The notes under the pieces are model-generated. The model was not told the DNA's origin and ran no database searches. It saw nothing but the letters and a program-made list of their open reading frames with translations. DNA of 6,527 nt from Treponema sp. GTDB taxonomy: Bacteria > Spirochaetota > Spirochaetia > Treponematales > UBA12059. The position numbers and the translations under genes are program-made. This document shows positions 5,495 to 6,527 of this stretch, one piece after another. How positions within the stretch are numbered: the first letter of the stretch is position 1; every line of letters starts with the position of its first letter. The stretch lies in the NCBI GenBank assembly GCA_012517645.1, contig JAAYUR010000145.1:1-6527 (forward strand), given 5' to 3'.

Positions 5495-6465
5495 GCGGGC
5501 ACCCCGGCCCGGCCGTTTTCCTGGATTCGGGCCCCGGAACGGCTCACCGGGCCGGTCCAGGAGTCGCAGGGCACCCCGGCCGCGTCCCAGGCGGCCGCCA
5601 TGGCCCTGCGGACCCGCTCGGCCTGGTCGTCGCTCCGGCAGAGGGCGAAGACCGAGGGGCCCGACCCGGAGATGGAGCAGCCCAGGGCTCCCGCCTGAAG
5701 GGCCGCCCGCTGGACCGAGTGGAACGCCGGGATCAGGGGGGCCCGGCGGGGCTCGACCAGGCTGTCCTTGAGGCTGCGCGCGAGGAGATCCAGGTCTCCT
5801 GAATAGCAGGCGGCTATGAAGGAGGCCAGGCGGGAGGACTGGGCTACGTACTCCTTCAAAGGAAGTTCCCGGGGGAGGATCCCGCGGCTGGAGCGGGTGT
5901 CCAGCTCCCGGTGGGGGTGAACCAGGACGACCCTGAGGGCTTCCGGCAGGGGGATGCGGATAGCTTCCACCGGGTCCAGGGAACGCAGGAGGGTCAGCCC
6001 GCCCAGGAGGCAGGGTGCGGCGTTGTCCCCGTGGGGGGAGCCCGAGGCGAGCTCTTCGCCCATCAAGGCGTACTTGAGGAGATCCTCCCGGGGCAGGGGC
6101 TCGGGAAGCAGGGCGTTGGCGGCCGTCAAGGCGCCCACGGAGCTGGCCGCGGAGCCCCCCATCCCGCTGGACAGGGGGATGCCCTTGCGCACGGAGACCC
6201 GGAAGCCGAAGGGCAGGCCCAGGTCCGACCGGAGGCGGATCAGGGGGAAGGTGGCCGTATTGCGCTCCGGATCCGCGGGAAGGTTCGATACGACGCCGTC
6301 CGTTCCGGCCAGGGTTACGGTGGGCTGGGTTCCCGGGGCAGGGTCGACCCGTTCCACCGTGACCGTGTCCCCCACGGCGTCCAGGGGAAAGCCCAGAATG
6401 TCGAAACCCACGGCCACGTTGGCTACCGTGGCCGGGGCGAAGGCTATAGCTGATTTCTTGTCCAT
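5491..6465 (-). CDS. thrB: Homoserine kinase (GHMP family)
   Basis: Phosphorylates L-homoserine with ATP to O-phosphohomoserine, the substrate of the adjacent ThrC. The 324 residues carry all three GHMP-kinase motifs: PATVANVAVGFD at 11-22, the ATP-binding PLSSGMGGSAAS at 97-108, and SISGSGPSVFALC at 264-276. GSPHGDNAAPCLLGG (142-156) is the conserved stretch following motif 2 that helps form the active site. The start ATG at 6465 has a good Shine-Dalgarno (GGGAG, 6472-6476, 6 nt away). The last ten residues, QENGRAGVPA, run past GARI, where homologues usually end, and their codons contain the ribosome-binding stretch for thrC. Order thrB then thrC fits the classic thr operon; homoserine dehydrogenase, if linked, would lie beyond the right edge. 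Family identity is very sure. Confidence 0.96.
   Translation of the reverse strand: MDKKSAIAFAPATVANVAVGFDILGFPLDAVGDTVTVERVDPAPGTQPTVTLAGTDGVVSNLPADPERNTATFPLIRLRSDLGLPFGFRVSVRKGIPLSSGMGGSAASSVGALTAANALLPEPLPREDLLKYALMGEELASGSPHGDNAAPCLLGGLTLLRSLDPVEAIRIPLPEALRVVLVHPHRELDTRSSRGILPRELPLKEYVAQSSRLASFIAACYSGDLDLLARSLKDSLVEPRRAPLIPAFHSVQRAALQAGALGCSISGSGPSVFALCRSDDQAERVRRAMAAAWDAAGVPCDSWTGPVSRSGARIQENGRAGVPA
5500..5505 (-). promoter_or_regulatory. Probable ribosome binding site of thrC inside the thrB end
   Basis: On the minus strand GGGGTG lies 5 nt before the thrC ATG, within the last codons of thrB. It is a partial match to the GGAGGTG complement of the 16S tail. Together with the ATGA overlap it supports re-initiation by ribosomes finishing thrB. 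Confidence 0.4.
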
Positions 6466-6471
6466 GATCCG

Positions 6472-6476
6472 CTCCC
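6472..6476 (-). promoter_or_regulatory. Ribosome binding site of thrB
   Basis: GGGAG on the minus strand stands 6 nt upstream of the thrB ATG and supports that start. Confidence 0.65.
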
Positions 6477-6490
6477 GATGCGGGGTATCC

Positions 6491-6513
6491 GGCCGGGGAC
6501 TGGCGCCCCGGCC
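6491..6513. repeat. GC-rich inverted repeat upstream of thrB
   Basis: Perfect 8-bp arms GGCCGGGG (6491-6498) and CCCCGGCC (6506-6513) enclose a 7-nt loop, ACTGGCG. It lies 25 nt before thrB. No T-run follows on the minus strand, so it is not a classic terminator for an upstream gene; it could be an mRNA hairpin in the thr leader or part of an upstream coding region. The sequence from 6466 to the edge is too short to tell, and no clear stop codon of an upstream gene is seen in it. Confidence 0.4.
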
Positions 6514-6527
6514 TGGTGGTACGAAGC

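Overview
This 6.5 kb window is from a bacterial chromosome with high G+C content, roughly two-thirds by eye, and codons that mostly end in G or C. It is densely packed with ordinary household genes. It has no rRNA, tRNA, CRISPR array, insertion sequence or phage gene that I can see. The organism cannot be fixed from the sequence. The leftmost protein, a cytidylate-kinase-like protein opening MAVICIAREL, reminds me of spirochaete homologues, so a GC-rich member of Spirochaetota is a tentative guess held with low confidence.

Layout. Positions 1-472 (minus) hold the N-terminal 157 residues of a cytidylate-kinase-like protein that runs off the left edge. Positions 473-615 are a divergent intergenic region with a good sigma-70-type promoter for that gene and a perfect GC-rich inverted repeat. 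Three plus-strand genes follow: a ten-helix EamA/DMT-family exporter (616-1518), a beta-CASP metallo-beta-lactamase RNA nuclease (1576-2988) and N-acetylglucosamine-6-phosphate deacetylase, nagA (about 3071-4210). Only 15 bp beyond nagA, and convergent with it, is a minus-strand threonine pair: thrB (homoserine kinase, 5491-6465), read first, and thrC (threonine synthase, 4226-5494). Their start and stop codons overlap as ATGA.

How the genes work together. ThrB phosphorylates homoserine and ThrC converts O-phosphohomoserine to threonine, so the pair carries out the last two steps of threonine synthesis as one translationally coupled unit. The homoserine-producing enzymes would be encoded elsewhere, perhaps just beyond the right edge. 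NagA is the entry step of amino-sugar salvage or cell-wall recycling. The transporter, the nuclease and the kinase-like protein have no obvious shared pathway; the neighbourhood looks like a housekeeping mixture.

Points worth a second look. (1) nagA has no ATG, GTG or TTG in any frame between the previous stop and position 3071, yet its conserved first strand is encoded upstream of 3071. (2) The two intergenic regions before the transporter and the nuclease share the same ordered elements: TAGGTCC, a CCGGGCGG/CCGCCCGG palindrome, and a CCGGT...TATAG box just before the ATG. (3) These two plus-strand genes lack a clear Shine-Dalgarno and may be leaderless, whereas the three minus-strand genes have one. 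(4) The kinase-like protein has lost the P-loop residues. I found no convincing new multi-gene system.
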